Assembly (NCBI RefSeq): GCF_018687715.1 | Contig: NC_056755.1 | Span: 17,180,001 to 17,244,000 of the forward strand | Origin: Carya illinoinensis | Lineage: Eukaryota; Streptophyta; Magnoliopsida; Fagales; Juglandaceae | Direction: 5' to 3' | DNA: 64,000 nucleotides | Shown here: piece after piece, positions 12,043-23,700 of the stretch | Layout: every line of letters begins with the position of its first letter | How positions within the stretch are numbered: the stretch's first letter is position 1 | Made by a program: the position numbers and the translations under genes | The notes under the pieces: generated by a model | Database searches by the model: none | Seen by the model: the letters and a program-made list of their open reading frames with translations, nothing else | What the model was told of the DNA's origin: nothing

Positions 12043-13539
12043 TCAAACACCATTTAGAACAGCATATGCCCCTTCCTTGATTAACTTCCAGGCGGCGGCC
12101 ACGTGGTGTTCTTCCGTGAGCGTCGCCCCCACTGCAAACCTCAGAATATAGATCCCCCCGACCTTCGTGTGAGTCATGTAAACTCGCCCGGTCGAGTTCA
12201 CCCAATCGAGTAGCTTCCGGTTCAACGCCTCCGTACGCTCAGGGTCTTCCCCTGAAAATGGGTTCAAACGGAAGCACACCAGCGCAAAGTTCCTCGGCAC
12301 GACGACTTCGAAACGTGGGTCCGACTTCACGAGCCCCTCGAACGTCTTGGCCATCCGGATGTCGGACCGGATGTGGCTCTGGAGACTCACGACGCCATAG
12401 CTTCGCAGCACGAACCATAGCCGTAACGACTTGAATTTTCGACCCGTACCCACTTGCCAATCCTTATAATCCACTACCGACTTGGATTCACTGGGTTTGT
12501 TCTTCAAGTACTCCGGATCGGTGCTCAGGGCTTGCACCAATAGGTTTGGGTGCGTCACCCAAAGGCAACAACAGTCCAAGTAAGTGAGCAGCCATTTATG
12601 GGGGCTAAGACTCAGTGAGTCAACTCGTTCGATCCCTTCCAAGTAGTGCCTGAACTCGGGACAAATGCATGCACTACCGCCATACGCAGCGTCCACATGC
12701 ATCCACATGCCAAACTCACTCGCCAAGTCTGAGAGCGGCGGGAGAGGATCGATGGCTGTGGTTGAAGTTGTCCCCACAGTAGCACAAAGATAAAGTGGGA
12801 CTAACCCGGATGCCACGTCAGCCTCCACAGCCAAGCGTAGGGCTGAAGCGGATAAAGCAAACGCTGTGTCAAGGTTTGTGGGGATGGCCTTGACGTTGCA
12901 TGGAGATATTCCAGCCAATTTGGCAGCTTTGGCGAAGGTGGAATGAGTCTGATCAGAGCAATATACCGCGAGCTTTTGGATGGTCGCAGTGCTCCCACGC
13001 GTACGTAGCATGCGGTCTCTGGCAGCAATAAGAGTGACAAGAATCGCGTCACTCGAGGTGTTTTGAATGACACCACCACCGGTACCGGAGAACATGAAAG
13101 TGTTAGGGAGTTTGAGCATGTTAGCCAACCAGTCCGTAACTATCATTTCCAGCTCCGTGGCTGCGGGAGAGGCAAGCCAGTTGAAACTAACCGCATTGAA
13201 CGAAGTGCACAACATTTCTCCTAGGAAAGCAGCGGTGCTAACCGTGGCCGGAAAGAACCCAAAGAAGTTTGGGCTAAGCCAATGGGTCATGCCGGGGATG
13301 ATGTCCTTGGTTACGTCGGAGAGAATGGTCTCCAGCGGTTCCGGAAGGTATGGTGCAGTTTGGGGGAGGCGGGCGCGGAGATAGTCAGGCTGGACCTGGG
13401 TGAGAACAGGGTAGGTTTCAACTTGTTTGTAATAATCGGCTATGAAGTCGACCACTTTGTGGGCTTGGTTTCGGAAATCTTCGGGGTCTAAGGGCTTGAA
13501 TTCGGAGGAGGTGTCGGCGGAGCAATCAAGGCTACCCAT
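12043..13539 (-). CDS. TDC: Aromatic L-amino-acid decarboxylase, tryptophan decarboxylase type
   Basis: A 498-residue cytosolic PLP enzyme of group II decarboxylases, predicted to turn tryptophan (or a related aromatic amino acid) into its amine. That step opens indole-amine and alkaloid-type pathways. The PLP lysine is K315 in SLSPHKW. H199 (DQTH) and D283 (HVDAAY) are the expected cofactor-contact residues. The loop tyrosine Y344 (DPEYLK) is kept; aldehyde synthases of this family have Phe here. G366 (QVGTGRKF) is the residue associated with indolic substrates, where tyrosine decarboxylases carry Ser. Start: MGSLD at 13539 aligns with family N-termini. The frame is open for 46 more codons upstream, but those residues do not resemble the family. 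There is no intron, as is usual for plant members, and length is normal. It stands alone with no pathway neighbours. Substrate choice is inference; family assignment is firm. Confidence 0.93.
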   Translation of the reverse strand: MGSLDCSADTSSEFKPLDPEDFRNQAHKVVDFIADYYKQVETYPVLTQVQPDYLRARLPQTAPYLPEPLETILSDVTKDIIPGMTHWLSPNFFGFFPATVSTAAFLGEMLCTSFNAVSFNWLASPAATELEMIVTDWLANMLKLPNTFMFSGTGGGVIQNTSSDAILVTLIAARDRMLRTRGSTATIQKLAVYCSDQTHSTFAKAAKLAGISPCNVKAIPTNLDTAFALSASALRLAVEADVASGLVPLYLCATVGTTSTTAIDPLPPLSDLASEFGMWMHVDAAYGGSACICPEFRHYLEGIERVDSLSLSPHKWLLTYLDCCCLWVTHPNLLVQALSTDPEYLKNKPSESKSVVDYKDWQVGTGRKFKSLRLWFVLRSYGVVSLQSHIRSDIRMAKTFEGLVKSDPRFEVVVPRNFALVCFRLNPFSGEDPERTEALNRKLLDWVNSTGRVYMTHTKVGGIYILRFAVGATLTEEHHVAAAWKLIKEGAYAVLNGV

Positions 13540-13763
13540 ATCAGCGTTTGATTGGATCGAGGATGAAAACAAGAAGTTTGAGAGTGCGAGCAGGCGGCCG
13601 GGGAGGAGGTGCAAAATGGCATGGGGGATTGAGGGGCTTTTAAATGGAGTTGGGATGTGGCAGCAAGTGCGTACCAAAATTAAGAGAAAAAATTGGGCCT
13701 TGGGAAATTTATTAAATGGTGGTAATATTTTAGCGGTTTTTCTTGGAGTATTGAGATTTTCTA

Positions 13764-13785
13764 GTCAAAAGCATCGTCCGGTCAA
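13764..13785 (-). promoter_or_regulatory. Two W-box cores upstream of the decarboxylase
   Basis: On the minus strand TTGACT (core 13764-13768) and TTGACC (core 13781-13785) lie 12 bases apart, about 225-245 bases upstream of the start codon. TTGAC is the WRKY-factor core, and paired W-boxes are common in elicitor-responsive genes. The motif is short, so this could be chance. Confidence 0.3.
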
Positions 13786-13824
13786 GTTAACCCGCGATGA
13801 CCGGGTGGTTGTGAGGTGGAGCTG

Positions 13825-13835
13825 ATAAATATATA
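13825..13835 (-). promoter_or_regulatory. TATA-like box upstream of the decarboxylase
   Basis: The minus strand reads TATATATTTAT about 286 bases before the chosen start codon. It is the best TATA-like match upstream, but it would place transcription start well ahead of the W-box pair. The true core promoter may instead be a weaker TTTAAA-type site nearer the gene. Confidence 0.3.
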
Positions 13836-13996
13836 GACAGGTTTCTGACATTATGCGTGAGATCATCTTCGACGTCGCTCTTTCACCAGTACTGTCGGAT
13901 CGAGCCTGGAATTATTTCACCTGTGCAACTTGGCCATAATCATCAAGCCGGCTTTTACGGTTTAGACCCGCCCCCAATCTCCACTACCCTATGGAT

Positions 13997-14623
13997 TAGA
14001 GTGGGTAATATATTACACGACCCGTTAATCTAACATGAACACGACACGATAATAATGGATTAGAATTTAGTTTTAACGCATTTGGGTCAAAACGAATTGA
14101 CCCTTTAAGACACAATTAGTTAATAGGTTGATAACGGGTCAATCCGTTTTTATACATTATAACCCGTTATGACACGTTAAGAAAGTTAAACTTATAATTA
14201 TACCTTTCTACCTAAAAGTAAAATTGTTAGAATTTTAATTTCAATATTTTTATTATTTAGATTGTAATTTTAAATTTGTAGTTAGTTTTATAATTTATAT
14301 AGATATTGTGATTTTAACATTTATAAAAAACTATGTTAAATTTAATAAGTCAAACAGATTAATTTCAGACATATTCAACTCATTTACATAAACAGTTTGA
14401 AAAAGATTGTATTTTTCGTGTTAACTTATTTAGTAATATTCACTAATGGGTCAAAATGGTTTGACACGACACGACACGACACGTTATGTTAATAGGTCGT
14501 GTTAGAATTTGAGGTTTTGACACGATAAGTTTAACGGATCGGGTTAGAGTTTATTTATATAATATAATATACATGTTTTAACACGACACAAACACAATCA
14601 TTTAACACGATTAGACACCCCTA
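13997..14623. mobile_element. Non-autonomous hAT-like element, copy 1
   Basis: A 627-bp element with no coding capacity, rich in ACACGAC and GGTCGTGTT motifs. The ends read TAGAGTGGGTAAT (left) and ATAGGGGTGTCTAATCG (inward from the right). Flanks CTATGGAT (13989-13996) and TTTTGGAT (14624-14631) match at 6 of 8 positions, consistent with an aged 8-bp hAT target-site duplication. Long internal stretches match the second copy at 37358-38792, for example around ACACGTTAAGAAAGTTAAA and CCTAAAAGTAAAATTGTTAG. Confidence 0.7.
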
Positions 14624-14850
14624 TTTTGGATCGAACATGGCTCAATGCTGATAACTTTTATCACCAACTATCTATTTGGGAAACAACTGCTAGAAAATTC
14701 TATTTCTATCCAACCACAATTGGCATGCAGCACGATGCATGCATGCAAGGCCCCAATCCATCGGGAAAATAATTATCGATGTTTTAACTTTTGTATTACT
14801 ATAATATATATAGGTCCATATCTAAGAAACGATGCATTGATTGACACACT

Positions 14851-14867
14851 AGATTTACAAATGATAA
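14851..14867. repeat. LINE target-site duplication, 5' copy
   Basis: AGATTTACAAATGATAA occurs here and again, without mismatch, directly after the poly-A tail at 20552-20568. The pair fixes both ends of the LINE. Confidence 0.92.
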
Positions 14868-14980
14868 TATACAGGTCTCCAGAGGGGTCGTTAGGAAGGT
14901 CCTCTCCTAGCAGCAGGGTGAGGTTTTTTCTCTCTTGAAGAGTTTGGTCTCTTAAGCTAGAATACTAGTTTGAAGAGGAT

Positions 14981-16414
14981 ATGGAAGAGGAGCTAGCAAC
15001 GAAATGGAAAGCACTCAGTCTCACTGAGAAGGAACAAGGAGCAGTGGTGATCTCTCAGAGCTCAAAGGATAGAATGGTGCAACAAGGACAACACTGCCTG
15101 CTAGCAATGATCATAGCTGAGAGACCTGTTAACAAAGAGGCTTTTAAAAGCACTATGTCCAAAGTCTGGAAATGCAAAAGCTGGATGCAATTTTCTGAAG
15201 TAGGGAGTAACAAATATCTGGTAGAATTTCATCTACCACAGGATCTAGAACAGGTGCTAAATGGAAGACCATGGTCTTTCGATAGATGGCTGGTGTGTCT
15301 GCATGCTTTTGATGGAGAGAAGTCAGTAAAGGAGATCCCTTTCTCCATGGAGTTTTTCTGGGTACAGGCACACAATACACCCCTTGCAAGCATGAACTTG
15401 GATGTAGGCCATCAGATAGGTAATGGCATTGGAAAGTGTCTAGAAGTACAAGCTGATGACAGAGGGATATGCTGGGGAGAATTCATACGGATGAAGGTAG
15501 AGTTGGATATTACAAAGCCTACTCAAAGGGGATTGTTCCTTATCAGTGAGGGAAAGAAATCATGGATTGATTTAAAATATGAAAGACTCCCTAATCTGTG
15601 CTTTAGGTGTGGATGTATAAAACACAATGTTTAAGGCTGTTCTGCTGCAAACACAAGGAGTGACACGGTGCAATATGGAGCATGGTTAAGAGCTCCAGTA
15701 ACCAGGTCTGCAGATGGGGAGAAGAAAAAATATGGTACAAACAATAACAGGCAGGACCACGTTGAACAGCCATGGAGGACAGGAAAGGAGGTTAGGGATG
15801 ACTCATTTACCAAGGACTCTGACAGCTCACCAACCAAGCAGACACCTAACCTGACTGATGCAGACAACCCAGGTGCTCGAGGAGGAAACAAGAAGCCCCT
15901 TTTCACTCCATCTCCTGCAAAAGGTACCAATTCTCCTGTTAAGGAAATAGTAAGGCTACCTATGAATAATGTTACTACTGAGTATGTTAACCAATCTGAA
16001 CCGGGCTTGATGGGAAATAGTAACAAGATAAGGCAAACAACAACTGACATGCAAGCTGGCCCAAAATTAGAGTCTCAGTCGACACAAATGGATCAAGGCC
16101 ACACAAATGGGCTTAAAGACCAGGTCTCCTCCCTAGCCTCCTTTGTATCAGATCAGGTGCAAGTACTGCATGAACTAAGGAGGAAGACTACTTGGAAAAG
16201 AAAGGCCCGTGACAGAAGGTTGGATACTTCTCCTGATGATGCAGCCAGCAACAAAGAAAACATCCAACAAGGAACAAGGAAAAGACTAAACCAGAATGAG
16301 TTGCATACTGTCATGGTACACGGGAAAAAAATCAAAAAGGAGAGAGTGGAACCAGAGAAGAAGGGGGATGAAGAAATGGTGGTGGCTGGAAACCAGCCCC
16401 ACCAGAAATTATGA
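14981..16414 (+). pseudogene. LINE ORF1: DUF4283 and zinc-knuckle RNA-binding protein, one stop
   Basis: This would encode the nucleic-acid-binding ORF1 protein of a plant LINE. The N-terminal part (about residues 30-170) is a DUF4283 domain, including the run RPWSFDRWLVCLHAFDG. A CCHC knuckle follows: C207, C210, H215 and C220. A single in-frame TAA replaces codon 218, inside the knuckle. The same frame then stays open to 16414 through a basic, lysine-rich tail (KRKARDRR, HGKKIKKER) that looks like nuclear or RNA-binding sequence. The start ATG at 14981 follows a short leader. The protein is therefore one substitution away from full length; the stop could instead be a sequencing error. Confidence 0.85.
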
Positions 16415-19400
16415 GTTGTATAAGCTGGAACTGCCGAGGGCTTGGGAACCCTCGGACAGTGAACAACCTGCATTTTTTAGTGCAGTCAAAGTATCCCACT
16501 TTTGTTTTCTTAATGGAAACAAAGAGTAACAGAGCTAGAGTTGAAGCAGTTAAAAGTTTCTTACAGTTTGAAAACAGTTTCGTGGTTGGGGCAAGGGGAA
16601 TGAAAGGTGGACTAGCTTTTCTTTGGAAGAATACAGTAGAGGCAGAGGTGATTTCCTACACAGAATCACACATCTCATTGAAAGTGTCCAATGGACATGC
16701 ACCTGCATGGGTTCTAACTGGCTTTTATGGCAACCCTGTCACAGAAGCCAGAAGGGGCAGCTGGGCCCTTTTGGAAACTTTGAACCTTGGTACAAGTTTA
16801 GGCTGGTTTTGTGTTGGAGATTTTAATGAAATTCTCCAATTTGCTGAGAAAAAGGGAGGCCCTGTAAGACCACCAAAACAAATAGAAAGGTTCCAAAAAG
16901 CAATTGATAATTGTGGCCTGTCTGATATGGGGTATAGTGGTAGTAAATTCACGTGGAATAATGGGAGACAAGGAACAGCCTTCATAAAGGAAAGACTGGA
17001 CAGGGCTTTTTGTAATGGAAGGTGGTCAGACCTTTACACTGAAGCAAGGGTTGTCATACTCCCAACTCTTAACTCTGACCATAGGCCATTATGGGTCACT
17101 TTTGAGAACTTCCAAGTCCAGCCCCCTCGGCCAATAAGCCCTTCAGGTTTGAGGCAAAATGGTTACTTGATGAAGAGTGCCACCAGCTAGTAGCAACCTC
17201 ATGGAAAATTCCCAGACTTATCAGAGGCAAAATGGAACACATGGTAGCAGGGCTTCAGCTATGTAAGGAGCAACTGCTCAAATGGAGTGGCAAGAGGTTT
17301 GGAAACAAAAGAAAAGAGTTAAAAGACAAGATGGAAGCATTGGCTCAGCTCCAAAACAGAAACTCAGGGGAATTAAATGAGCAAATAAGACACCTTCAGA
17401 GAGACATAAATACAGGCCTAGAGGAGGAAAACATCAAGTGGAAGCAAAGAGCCAAGAAGAAATGGTTGAAGGAGGGAGACAGAAACACCAAATTTTTCCA
17501 CCAAGCAGCTACACACAGAAGGAAAACAAACTTCATTAGAGAACTTCTTGATAACCAGAACCAGCTGGTAGACTCAACAGAAGGAATCAATGGACTCTTT
17601 CAAGCCTACTACACTGAGCTTTTCACCTCTTCGAGGCCCAATCTAGAATCTGAATGTGTTTCTTCTTTGGAAGCTAAAGTCACAGATTTACACAATGTGC
17701 AACTAACCAAAACCTTCACTAGACAGGAAGTCGAAGAGGCAATTTTTCACATGGGGGACTGAGCTCACCAGGACCCGATGGCTTCCCTGCCATCTTCTAT
17801 CAAAAAAACTGGAGTATTGTTGGGGACCAAGTCACAGAAGCAATTCTCAATGTACTGAATTCTGAAGGTAGCCTGGAAGGGATCAACAATACCCTCATAA
17901 CCTTGATTCCAAAGAAGAAGGAGGCTTCAAGGGTAACAGACTTTAGACCTATTTCTTTTTGTAATGTAACCTATAAGATCATTTCTAAGATGGTTGCAAA
18001 TAGATTGAAGAAAGTTCTGCCCTGTATTATTTCACCTTCCCAGTCAGCTTTCATTCCTCATAGATTGATTTCTGATAACATAGTGGTGGCCTTTGAGGCT
18101 CTACATACTATGAAGTGTAAAATGGCAGGTAAAGAAGGTTACATGGCTCTAAAACTTGATATGAGCAAGGCGTACGACCGAGTGGAGTGGAGTTTTCTCA
18201 GAGCAATTCTCTACAAAATGGGTTTTTGCAGTAAATGGGTTGAAATGGTGATGAATTGTGTGGAAACAGTAAAGTACTCCCTCCTTGTGAATGGAACAGT
18301 TCAACCTCAATTCTCTCCATCCCGAGGCATAAGGCAGGGTGATCCTCTATCACCCTACCTTTTCATCATATGCGCAGAGGCTTTGAGCAACCTGTTAACT
18401 AAAGCTGAGGAAAGAAGGCAGTTACATGGTATCCCAGTAGCCAGAGGTCAGCTGAAAGTTTCTCACCTCTTCTTCGCAGATGATAGTCTGGTTTTTTGTA
18501 AAGCACAAGCTGATGAATGGGTTAGGTTGATTAGATTGCTGAAATGTTATGAGATGGCCTCGGGGCAAAGGCTGAATATTGAGAAAACATCAATCATATT
18601 CAGCAAAAATACAGCTAAAGTTACTCAGGATTATATCACTTCAATTGCAGGGGTGAGGACAGCAATGCCATATGAAAGATACTTGGGATTACCTTCAGTG
18701 GTGGGTCGGCACAAGGTCAGAACATTTAAGGCCATTCTTGACAATATAACACAGAAATTGAACAGCAGGTTTATCAAGCCTCTCACTTTGGCAGGGAAAG
18801 AGATATACCTCAAAGCAGTGGTTCAAGCACTGCCAACCTTCACAATGAGTGTATTCAAGTTGTCTCTAAGTCTACTACAAGCAATCAACAGGGCTATGGC
18901 CAAATTTTGGTGGGGTCAGCAAGAAAAAGAAAGAAAAATCCACTGGGTATCTTGGAAGAAGTTGGGGCATTCGAAGAGTGATGGGGGGTTAGGCTTCAGA
19001 GATTTAGAAATCTTCAACAAAGCGCTTCTCTCAAAGCAATGTTGGAGAATTCTACAGGATCCTAATTCACTGGCAGCACAGGTGATTAAAGCGAAGTATT
19101 TCCCCAAATCCTCATTCCTACAAGCCAAGGTGGGGTCAAAACCTTCCTACGTGTGGAGGAGTCTACTAGCAGCCAGACATGTGGTTGAAAAGGAGTCCTT
19201 CTGGAGAATAGGTACAGGGGAGAAAGCTCAAATATGGAAAGACAAGTGGATCCTCAAGCCTGCACCCACCAAGCCTTCGAGCACTCAGAGAATACTTGGA
19301 CCAAATGCCACTGTTTCAGAGCTTATTGATCCTCAAAATAAGTGCTGGAAAGAGGGGCTAGTCAAGGATGTTTTTGACAAGGAGGAAGCTGCCATAATCC

Positions 19401-20512
19401 TTAGGACACCTATAAGTACTCTCAGAACAGAAGACAAGCTAATATGGAAGGGTCCAAAAGGACTTTTTTCTGTTCGAAGTGCTTACCACCTGGAAAAATC
19501 AAATGAGGAAGCCATCAAGGGTCAAGCTTCTTCGAGTACCAATGCCAACTCTATATGGAAGAAACTCTGGAAACTTGAAGTTACTCCAAATGAAAAAATG
19601 TTCCTCTGGCGTGCATGCCAGGAAGCCCTCCCAACCAAAGCAAACCTCTATAAAAGGAAAGTGGTGTCAAACCCTTTGTGTCCTATATGCCAGAGAGAGG
19701 AGGAAAATTCAGTACATGTCCTATGGTCGTGTGAAGCTACCAGGGATGTATGGGGACAATACTCAAGAAGTCTACAAAAGTGCTCACTAACTCATATCCC
19801 CATGATTTATCTTGTAGAATATTTGTTTCAGAGCCTCAATGAGGAAGAACTAAAAGAATTCGCTATAGTTGCCCGGATGTTGTGGCTTAGGAGAAATGCA
19901 TACCTTTTTAACCAAGAATTCTGGCCACCAAAGAAAATCCTTAGAGAAGTGGATGATAGAGCACGATTGGAACAAGGGGAGCCAGGAGGGGTTAGCATAC
20001 AAGAGAAAAGAAAGGACATCACGGCTACTAGTGGGACTGACTGGAGGCCACCACCTAAGGACTGGTTTAAAGTTAACTGGGATGGGGCTATAAATGAGGC
20101 ACAAGGCACGGTTGGGGTTGGGGTGGTCGTAAGGGATAGCCAGGGTATGGTCATTGCAACTCAAAGACAGAGGAAATCCCTTTACACAGAACCTCTGTTG
20201 GCAGAGTCCTATGGAGCTCTGGTTGCTGTCAATTTTGCAAGGGATCTGGGGCTGGCAAATATTATACTGGAAGGGGACTCACTCGAGGCTGTACAAGCAC
20301 TGCAGAAGAATCGGGAAGTATGGTGCAGCTCTAGCATGTTTCTCTGTGAAGCCAGGTTGGTTCTCTCAAGGTTTGCAAGGTGGGAAGTCTCTCATGTTAG
20401 GAGAGATGGGAATACAATGGCTCACCTTCTTGCAAAGGATGCTCTTTCTATTTCAGATTGTATTGTTACTATGGAGGAACTCCCTCTATGTATTTTATGC
20501 TCTTTGGAATGA
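16411..20512 (+). pseudogene. LINE ORF2: endonuclease, reverse transcriptase and RNase H, two frameshifts
   Basis: This is the polyprotein that nicks target DNA and copies the LINE RNA. The AP-endonuclease-like domain (16411-17130) shows SWNCRGLG, METK, VGDFNE and SDHRPL. A linker follows (about 17130-17755, KKKWLKEGDRNTKFFH). Reverse transcriptase (about 17760-18700) contains FRPISFCN, LDMSKAYDRVEW, GIRQGDPLSPYLF and the catalytic FADD motif. A zf-RVT region (about 19460-19760) has WKLEVTPNEKMFLWR and CPICQREEENSVHVLW. RNase H (about 20050-20460) has NWDGA, LAES, EGDS and HLLAKDA. Frame breaks lie near 17125 and near 17755, where MGD ends in a stop while GLSSPGPDGFP continues in another frame. 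All catalytic motifs are otherwise present. Confidence 0.93.
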
Positions 20513-20551
20513 AAGGATCAAAAGGTTGTTATGCCTTCAAAAAAAAAAAAA

Positions 20552-20568
20552 AGATTTACAAATGATAA
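20552..20568. repeat. LINE target-site duplication, 3' copy
   Basis: Exact match to the 17 bases at 14851-14867, directly after the A-run. The first A could equally belong to the tail, which would make it 16 bp. Confidence 0.92.
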
Positions 20569-20595
20569 ATAAGCATCAAACCAAAATTAAAAATC

Positions 20596-20762
20596 TCATC
20601 TCATCTCATCTTAATTTATCATTACACCTTTTTCAAATCTCCATATAAAATATAATAAACAATTTAACTTTTTCAAATCTCAATATAAAATTAATATTTA
20701 AAAATTATATTATAACAATATTTTATTCATTATTATTTAAAACATCTCATCTCATCTCATCT
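20596..20762. repeat. CATCTC/TTTGGAT-type MITE, partial copy
   Basis: Both edges are runs of CTCATCTCATC, and the inside (ATAAAATATAATAAACAATTT, then CAATATTTTATTCA) matches the complete copy at 63729-63905. The terminal TTTGGAT sequence is missing here. It begins about 30 bases after the LINE, so it was next to the LINE target site. Confidence 0.6.
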
Positions 20763-23700
20763 GCGTACTAACATGTCATTCAAAATTTTGGAAACACCAC
20801 CACGACCCCGCAAACCACCAAAAAACAAAATAAAACAAAAGCATTCAAAACTCTTACCTTGTTATGCTTTTGATCACGGCTTGCTATTACCAATAATAGA
20901 AGTGACTTTCTAGCGCTAGCTCTTTAAAAAGAAAAAGAATAGGGGGTGTCTTTCTGATTTTAAAAGAAAATGCTACTCTTGCTGCTCTGATGGAGGTTAT
21001 CGTTGAGAATTTTTAATTTTTTTTTTTGTTATTGTTTTTTATTTAATAATGAATAATTATTTTTAATCATATTATGAATTTATTTTTAAAAATATTTAAT
21101 ATATATAAACATAAAAAAATATATATATACAAAATTAACCAGCGGAGCCCAGCAGAAGCTCCCACTGTCGGTATGGTGCTGTCGATTTTAGAACGTTGAA
21201 AACGCCCAGCCCAGCCACAGCGCATACATGGAAACTTTCGGAATTTAACATTTAACGTGAGCAGTGAATACCAAAGACTGCGTATCGGTCGTCGACGCGT
21301 TCTTCGATCTCTTTAATCTAGTTTATTTTTTATCATTATTTTATTTTATTATTATAATTTTTAAATTTTTTTTATAAAATATAATAAACAATTCAATTTT
21401 TTTAAATCTCAAAATAAAATTATATTATTATAATATTTTATTCAACTTTGATCTCAATAAAAAAAGAATCATAATCTTCTTAATTGGAATCTTAGATTGA
21501 GAAATGATTTCTACAATTTTTAGATAGAAAAGATTCAAATAATCGTTTTATAAAAAATATATTTTTCTTTTTAATGAAATCTATATTTTTATTAAAAAAA
21601 AAAAGTCTATGAAATTTATCTATTTAAAATTTGTACTTAGTATTACTCTTTCAAATAAGCTCTTGCATGCCATGAGTGGACATTTAAAGAAGTGGTTGTA
21701 CAATCATATAGATATCTTATAAGAATAAACTTACAAATTGATATAGTTTCATATGATATATTAAATCTATTTTATAATAAAAATAGTTTTACAATCTAAC
21801 ATATCATATTAAATCATATTAATTTATGAGTTTATTTTTGTAAGATGTCTTTATACCTAAAATGTTTTTTTTATATTTACTAGTTCACAATGATAATTAT
21901 TAACCATTACCAAGTTCCTCAAAATTAAAAGACAGGATTTATATAAAAAAAGAAAAGAAAAGAAAAGACAGGATTGTTTGTTATTCTAAATTTTGTTATT
22001 TTCAATTATATAACATTCACTTTTAATAAAAGCTGTCAATGGATAGTGCACACACATAATAATTTCGAAGATTGTATATATGGCAAGCTGTAAATAGAGC
22101 CACTAACAGTGATAGCTAATGCATATTACTATTGATGTATAGACGGAGTAATAATTTACATACATTCTCGTCTTATTACTTTATGAATCACTTTATGAGT
22201 ATTTTATTATTTGGATCAAACGATGATCTTTCTTGATACATTTGAAAAGTGAGATTTCCAATCTGAAACCTCTATTTTAAAAGTTTGGATAATAAGAATA
22301 AGGACTCAAGTCTTTTGCATTATCAAAAAGGCAACGCTACTATGCCGCTTGTTGCCACAAAAAGGCAGCGCTACCGTGACCACACAAAGATCCATGCTTA
22401 TCAAATCTCGATATACTAAATCTTGGGATATGTGACTATAGCAATTTAATGTAAGGATTAAATTTTGATGAAATAGATTAATATAAAAAAGTATTGATAT
22501 TAATCAAATTTAAAAATAAATTTAACTAAATCAAAGACAATGCTCTAAATTAATTTGGTGCATGTTTTACTCACGAGAAATGTTTTAGGATGTGAATTTG
22601 AGTCTTGAATTTGTGTTTTGAATTTTTATTTTTTTTATTTAGTCATCAAGAAAATATTTTTAAGAAATGTTATAAATTTTTTTATTTTTAAAAAAATACT
22701 TAAAAATATAAAAATAATGAATTGAAAAATTAAAGCCTTATTGGGTGGGGTTCTGTACTCGCTTAGCCTTCCTGACATGTTCGCGTCTCTCTTGATGGTC
22801 GCGTCTCTGTCCAACAGACTGTTTTGGTGAAGTGACAAATGCCTACCACAATAACCCCCCCCCCCCCCCCCCTACCCGGGGAAAAGTGTCCAACAAAATT
22901 AATGACTAAAAAGCATATGTTTATTGAGTCACATTTTGCAGACTTTCTGTGGTACTAGTGTTTTCCAAAGCATATTCCTTTTTGAATTCTGCCTTCCACT
23001 CACCCTAAATTATGATTTGACATTATGTTTACTTTAACTTTCCTAAAAGGGAAAGTGCTGTTCCACCGGTTAGACCGAAAATTCTACCAAAGTGGCCCTC
23101 TATTCAGATATGATTTAGTAGTAGGAAGAGAATTTAAGTTTTAAAACAAAATATTAAAAATAATATTATTATTATTTTAAAATTTAAAAAAATTAAAAAA
23201 AAATTAAATTATTTATTATATTTTATATAAAAATTTAAAAAAATTATAATGATAAAATAAAAAATTTCAAGAGTCAAATCGAACCTTAATTAATTTCACG
23301 TAAAAAAATACAAAATCATATTCTATTATAGAGAATCATGATCGTACGTAGTCCACTCTTTTGCTTTCTCATTTACACTGCCTGCCCCTTTTTTCCTTGC
23401 TGCATCCCTTTGCACTGCCTTTAAGTCCGATGCCAATGCAAATAGTCTTCCCACCCAAACTCCGGTTCACCCATCTTTTGGTATTTTTATCACTTAATTT
23501 TTAATATTTGTTCATGAAAAATTCTATGCATAAGTTTATACACCACATACCAACCATTTTTTCAATTTTTTTAATTTTTTTTTTTACCAAATATTTGGTA
23601 TATGAATAATAAATAGCAAATTTGAATCAGTTTTAAAAAAATAAATTCAAAAAAAAATTTAAAATTTTTTTTAAAAAAAAAAAATGAGGTGTGTAGTGTG

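Larger units (their letters stand above)
14868..20551 (+). mobile_element. Full-length L1-type LINE retrotransposon
   Basis: The element is a 5.7-kb non-LTR retrotransposon flanked by a perfect 17-bp target-site duplication and ending in an A-run from about 20539. It has a short 5' leader (14868-14980), ORF1 (RNA-binding) and ORF2 (endonuclease, reverse transcriptase, zinc-binding region, RNase H). The two ORFs overlap in ATGA at 16411-16414. The exact duplication and full length suggest a fairly recent insertion. One stop in ORF1 and two frameshifts in ORF2 make it inactive as read. It sits about 0.2 kb to the right of hAT copy 1. Confidence 0.93.

Noticed and set aside
12043..13539. Aldehyde synthase (PAAS-type) activity for the decarboxylase
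   Set aside because: The loop position that is Phe in aldehyde synthases is Tyr here (Y344).
12043..13677. Longer 544-residue form of the decarboxylase
   Set aside because: The 46 extra N-terminal residues do not look like the family, while MGSLD at 13539 does. I saw no organelle-targeting reason to prefer the longer form.
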